8,609 bases of DNA from Candidatus Nanohalarchaeota archaeon (lineage in GTDB: Archaea; EX4484-52; B79-G9): positions 1 to 8,609 of the forward strand of contig JAFCBW010000039.1 in assembly GCA_017610525.1 (NCBI GenBank), written 5' to 3'. The position numbers were made by a program, and so were the translations under genes. Position 1 is the first letter of the stretch; every line of letters starts with the position of its first letter. Below, one piece after another: positions 5,519 through 8,609 of this stretch. Under the pieces are notes generated by a model. It was not told the DNA's origin. It saw nothing but the letters and a program-made list of their open reading frames with translations, and did no database searches.

Positions 5519-6843
5519 TATGCAATCTTGACCAGATAATTGCCGACGCCGCTAAGCTTCCCCTCAAGCACCGTCACCCTGCTCTTAATGTCCTGCTCCA
5601 TAGACTCACTGCTTTTCTCTCTTTCAGAAACATCTGACACCACAGATTCAATCTCCAAAGACAATTTACCATGTTCACCCTCAAGTTCTCCCTTCTCCTT
5701 CATTGTCTTGTCTGACCCTATTTTAGCTCTCAGTACTTTCTCATCACTATCCAGACTCAACAACGCATCCCTCAATCCACGCAGCTCAGTACCTTCCTTC
5801 AGTCTCGATATCGCGCCAATAGTCTTAGCCTTCAGTTTATCCTTCAAAGTTATCGAACCCCTGCTGACATGCATCCGAACATCGCCAATGACCTTTCCAA
5901 ACAACTTCATCCCGTCATCCTTTCTCACAGCAGCAACAGGATCATCAATATAAAGTTCTAAAAGACGCTCCTCATCCTTCCCTCCAAGCTGCGCAACCCG
6001 GCTATACTTGCGAAGCGCGCGGCTGACAGGCGACACCGCCTGGACAATCCTGCTCCTGACACCATCAATTTCGCATATGATTTTCTCGTGTTTCTCACTC
6101 ATATCATTCAATGCTTTAATATCAGATCCTTCCTCAATACCCTTCAGTTTCTTCTCAATAATTTTTTCAGAACCCCTAAGTTCTTTCAATTTTCTGTTGC
6201 CTGACAGTATGCCGTCACTTGTCTCTTTCTTTTTCAACAATAAGCCATCTATCTCTTCAATAACCCTGCGCGAATCATCTATTGACTTTATTCTCCCTTT
6301 CAATGGCTCAATGTACTTTATTGCACTATCAATGATCTTGCTCATCTCAAACAACTCTTTCTTTACATCTTCCGAATGAGAATGTATGCCGCTGCTTACA
6401 AAATAGAAATTTTTCGCCGTATCACTCATAAGGCTGTTCATCTGCTTCTTTATACTGTAAAGCGAATCAGACAACTCAGTGACTCCCGTATCTTTCACAA
6501 ACCGGGCATTATGGCAAAATATATTGAGCCTGCTCAAAAGCGCCCGACGATTATTTACAACAGCGCGCTCCATCCTCTTGTCCCGCAGCTCATCTATCTC
6601 TGCACTGGAAAGACCGCTAATATCCTTCTCAAGCTGCATCTTCTCACTTTCCAAAGACCCCATCGCCTCTGACAAGCGCGCATTGACATCTTCCAGAAAC
6701 GACTTGGACACAGAATCAAGCCAGTCAGGAACCTCTTTATACTTGAGTGAAACATTCTCATGCGGCAGACTGTCTTCTTCTTTCCTGCGCGCCTCTCTCT
6801 TGAAATCCTCAAGCACACCCTTAACCTTATCAAAAAAACCCAT
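5515..6843 (-). CDS. Long coiled-coil protein of unknown function
   Basis: This gene encodes 442 residues with no transmembrane segment and no signal peptide. The N-terminus (MGFFDKVKGVLEDFKREARRK) can form an amphipathic basic helix. A conserved-looking patch follows at residues 38-43 (EVPDWLDS), and the remainder is almost wholly charged helix with heptad-like patterns, strongest at about 50-90, 160-265 and 385-430. A less coiled, more globular part spans about 275-350 (SRVAQLGGKDEERLLELYI and IDDPVAAVRKDDGMKLFGK). From memory, the WLD patch followed by long helices resembles an uncharacterised cytoplasmic family common in small-genome archaea; this is not verified. There is no ATPase or SMC head. 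A TATA box 27 bases before the ATG implies its own leaderless transcript. It converges on the prepilin peptidase with stop codons overlapping by four bases. A scaffold or membrane-associated structural role is possible. Confidence 0.82.
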   Translation of the reverse strand: MGFFDKVKGVLEDFKREARRKEEDSLPHENVSLKYKEVPDWLDSVSKSFLEDVNARLSEAMGSLESEKMQLEKDISGLSSAEIDELRDKRMERAVVNNRRALLSRLNIFCHNARFVKDTGVTELSDSLYSIKKQMNSLMSDTAKNFYFVSSGIHSHSEDVKKELFEMSKIIDSAIKYIEPLKGRIKSIDDSRRVIEEIDGLLLKKKETSDGILSGNRKLKELRGSEKIIEKKLKGIEEGSDIKALNDMSEKHEKIICEIDGVRSRIVQAVSPVSRALRKYSRVAQLGGKDEERLLELYIDDPVAAVRKDDGMKLFGKVIGDVRMHVSRGSITLKDKLKAKTIGAISRLKEGTELRGLRDALLSLDSDEKVLRAKIGSDKTMKEKGELEGEHGKLSLEIESVVSDVSEREKSSESMEQDIKSRVTVLEGKLSGVGNYLVKIAY

Positions 6844-6864
6844 AAGGCAATATACATATCAAAC

Positions 6865-6875
6865 TCTTTTATAGA
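6865..6875 (-). promoter_or_regulatory. TATA box for a leaderless coiled-coil gene transcript
   Basis: The minus strand reads TCTATAAAAGAG, centred about 27 bases before the ATG at 6843. No Shine-Dalgarno sequence precedes that ATG, so a transcript starting at or near it fits. The box lies in the 92-base gap after aCPSF1, so this gene need not depend on read-through. Confidence 0.6.
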
Positions 6876-6910
6876 TTTGCAGGAATACCTCTGAACACGC
6901 TATAATAGAA

Positions 6911-6931
6911 ATTACAAAAAATAACGCGTTA
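6911..6931 (-). terminator. U-tract terminator-like site after aCPSF1
   Basis: On the minus strand, five bases past the aCPSF1 stop, the palindrome TAACGCGTTA (6922-6931) runs directly into T6 (6916-6921, with the palindrome's last bases adding to the run), then GTAATTTC. The palindrome can form only a three-pair hairpin, so the T-run is the main signal, as expected for archaeal U-tract termination. Confidence 0.5.
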
Positions 6932-6935
6932 CCCA

Positions 6936-8609
6936 CTACTTCAATCTCACAGCATCAAGGTTAGACGGAACACTGGTCTCCACCTTAAACATCCGGTGAA
7001 GCGTTGATGCAAGATTAAGGGACTTGCTGCGCTCCCCGTGATTCAAAAATATCCTGTCCGGCTTTGACCTCAGCTTAGAAACAAAGTTAATCAACTGGTT
7101 CCTGTCAGAATGCCCTGAAAAACCCTCGACAGTCTGAATTTCAGCCTCGATTTTAAGCATCTGTTTGGTACCGTCATTCTCAGTCATCGGGATATCTCTC
7201 CATCCCTTCTGTATCCTTGAGCCCATAGTCCCTTCAGCCTGGTAGCCAATAAACACAAGCGTATTTTTCTTATCATGTGCAAGACACTTAAGATACTCCA
7301 TTATAGGCCCGCCGGTAATCATACCAGAAGTCGTAAGAATCACACACGGCTCATTACTTTCAATAACAGACTTTCTCTCATTCATGGATGGAACCCTCTT
7401 GAACACCTCAGACGTAAAAGGGTTATTATCCTGGTGAAATATCTGCTTCTGTAGTCTCCTCGACAAAAACTCAGGATACGTTGTATGTATCGCCGTAGCA
7501 TTCCATATCATCCCGTCAAGATAAACCGGCACGTCAAGCTCGCCGCGACTATACTCCTCAGCAAGAACAACCATCACTTCCTGTGCACGCCCGACAGCAA
7601 AAGCAGGTATGATCACCTTACCTTTCCTCGCGACAGTCCTCTTGATGACATCCATCAGATTCATATCAGCTTCCCTTTTCGAAGGTATGATATCCTTCGG
7701 GGCACCGTAAGTAGACTCAAGAATCATAGACTCAATCCTCGAAAAACCCGTATACGCAGGCTCAAGCAGTTTTGTCGACCCGAACTTAAGATCCGCAGTA
7801 TACAAAAGATTATGCAGCCCCTCACCAATATGGATATGCGTAAGTGCAGAACCAAGGATATGACCTGCATTCTGGAACGTAAGCCTCATATCAGGCGTAA
7901 TATCACAGACCTCATTATAATCAAGAGTAATTGAATGTTTTATTGCATTCTTGATACCCATTGAAGTATATGGCGCCTTGCCAGTCTCCCTCTGCAAAAC
8001 ATCAATAAAATCAAGCTGCAGAAGCGTCATGACATCCCTCGTAGGTAGCGTAGTATAAAGCGGTCCCTTGTAACCGTATTCATAAAGATAAGGCGCAAAA
8101 CCCGAATGATCAAGATGCGCATGTGAAATAATGACTGCATCAAGCGACTCAAGATCAAACTCTGGCGCATCAATATACGGATTCGTCTCATTGGAGCCGG
8201 TATTCACGCCGCAGTCAAGCAGTACTTTGGACTCTTTAGTCTGCAGAAAAATACACGACCTTCCAACCTCGCCGAAACTGCCGAGAGCAGAAAATCGAAC
8301 CCATCCTTCCTTAGAACCCTTTTTCAACTGTATCTTCTGGCCGATCTTATTCAGAAACTGCTGCCTATACTTCGCTTCATCATGAACAATCTCACGCGCC
8401 TTATTCACTATCTTAGAACGAAATCCGGGCATTCTCTGGATTTCCGGGTTCCAGAAAGTCTCTCTCTTGATTTCCCTCAGTGTCTCACCGGTCTTCCCGA
8501 TCACAATACCAGGTTTCTGCGCAAGTATAACCACTTTTCCAAACTCCGGCTCAAACAGAATATCCTGGATATCCGCCTCTTTTGGCACAATATTTCTGAT
8601 CTTCTCCCT
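6936..8609 (-). CDS. Archaeal CPSF-like ribonuclease aCPSF1, N-terminus outside the window
   Basis: aCPSF1 is a beta-CASP endo/exoribonuclease that cleaves RNA at U-rich 3' ends and drives archaeal transcription termination and mRNA decay. The visible 557 residues contain the second KH domain (residues 1 to about 95, GKTG loop at 38-41), the metallo-beta-lactamase fold with HAHLDH (163-168), GHILGSA (His250), TADLKFG (Asp273) and ESTYG (298-302), a beta-CASP insert, and the closing motifs FSGHSDR (His500) and FLNHGE (His524). The frame is still open at 8609, reading REKIRNIVPKEA. This corresponds to the start of the second KH domain in full-length proteins of about 630-640 residues, so the first KH domain, about 70-80 residues, lies beyond the edge. 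GTG at 8588 is not the true start. All zinc-site residues are present, so it should be active. It precedes the coiled-coil gene by 92 bases and has a U-tract after its stop. Confidence 0.95.
   Translation of the reverse strand, partial: REKIRNIVPKEADIQDILFEPEFGKVVILAQKPGIVIGKTGETLREIKRETFWNPEIQRMPGFRSKIVNKAREIVHDEAKYRQQFLNKIGQKIQLKKGSKEGWVRFSALGSFGEVGRSCIFLQTKESKVLLDCGVNTGSNETNPYIDAPEFDLESLDAVIISHAHLDHSGFAPYLYEYGYKGPLYTTLPTRDVMTLLQLDFIDVLQRETGKAPYTSMGIKNAIKHSITLDYNEVCDITPDMRLTFQNAGHILGSALTHIHIGEGLHNLLYTADLKFGSTKLLEPAYTGFSRIESMILESTYGAPKDIIPSKREADMNLMDVIKRTVARKGKVIIPAFAVGRAQEVMVVLAEEYSRGELDVPVYLDGMIWNATAIHTTYPEFLSRRLQKQIFHQDNNPFTSEVFKRVPSMNERKSVIESNEPCVILTTSGMITGGPIMEYLKCLAHDKKNTLVFIGYQAEGTMGSRIQKGWRDIPMTENDGTKQMLKIEAEIQTVEGFSGHSDRNQLINFVSKLRSKPDRIFLNHGERSKSLNLASTLHRMFKVETSVPSNLDAVRLK

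Noticed and set aside
5515..6843. Coiled-coil protein as PspA/ESCRT-III or an SMC-like protein
   Set aside because: The MGFFDKV N-terminus and long helices are suggestive, but the length, the central globular part and the lack of Walker or hinge motifs do not fit either family convincingly.
8586..8588. GTG as the start of aCPSF1
   Set aside because: The frame is open upstream to the window edge, and the preceding residues (REKIRNI) fit the beginning of the second KH domain.

Overview
The window looks archaeal. It has a gene for aCPSF1 (the KH-domain/metallo-beta-lactamase/beta-CASP ribonuclease found across archaea), a polytopic archaeal-type prepilin peptidase, two pilin-like proteins with class III-type signal peptides, and TATA boxes about 25 bases before start codons with no ribosome-binding site, as in leaderless archaeal mRNAs. 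The gene mix (secreted pilin-like orphans, a long coiled-coil protein, a divergent PurT, very tight packing) would fit a DPANN-type or Altiarchaeota-like genome, but I cannot fix the lineage from this sequence. No rRNA, tRNA, CRISPR array or transposase is visible.

Layout, left to right. (1) 1-339, minus: 5' part of a pilin-like gene that runs off the left edge. (2) 286-650: a mosaic array of short direct and inverted repeats just upstream of that gene; its last repeat is the gene's own translation start. (3) 693-1625, minus: a complete pilin-like secreted protein. (4) 1626-1968: a 343-base divergent promoter region with a TATA box and five ACTAAC elements. (5) 1969-3399, plus: purT, followed by a 21-codon, very basic mini-ORF with a strong Shine-Dalgarno sequence (3422-3487). 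(6) 3594-4532, minus: a single-pass membrane-anchored protein of unknown function. It is divergent from (7) 4622-5518, plus: the prepilin peptidase. Both have leaderless-type promoters within 89 bases. (8) 5515-6843, minus: a 442-residue coiled-coil protein whose stop codon overlaps that of the peptidase. (9) 6936-8609, minus: aCPSF1, missing its N-terminus beyond the right edge and ending in a U-tract terminator-like site.

The common theme is cell-surface type IV pilus-like assembly. Two pilin-like substrates and the membrane peptidase that would process such proteins lie within about 5.5 kb, with an anchored exported protein of unknown role beside the peptidase. PurT (purine synthesis) and aCPSF1 (transcription termination and mRNA decay) are housekeeping genes between or beside them. 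The most unusual part is the repeat array at 286-650. It carries three near-identical initiation cassettes (GGTGNTGYTGA then ATG or GTG). Two lead into short peptides ending Phe-His-Ala-Phe and the third leads into the pilin-like gene. Across the whole window the plus strand is C-rich over G whichever strand is coding, so plus and minus genes use different third-position bases.
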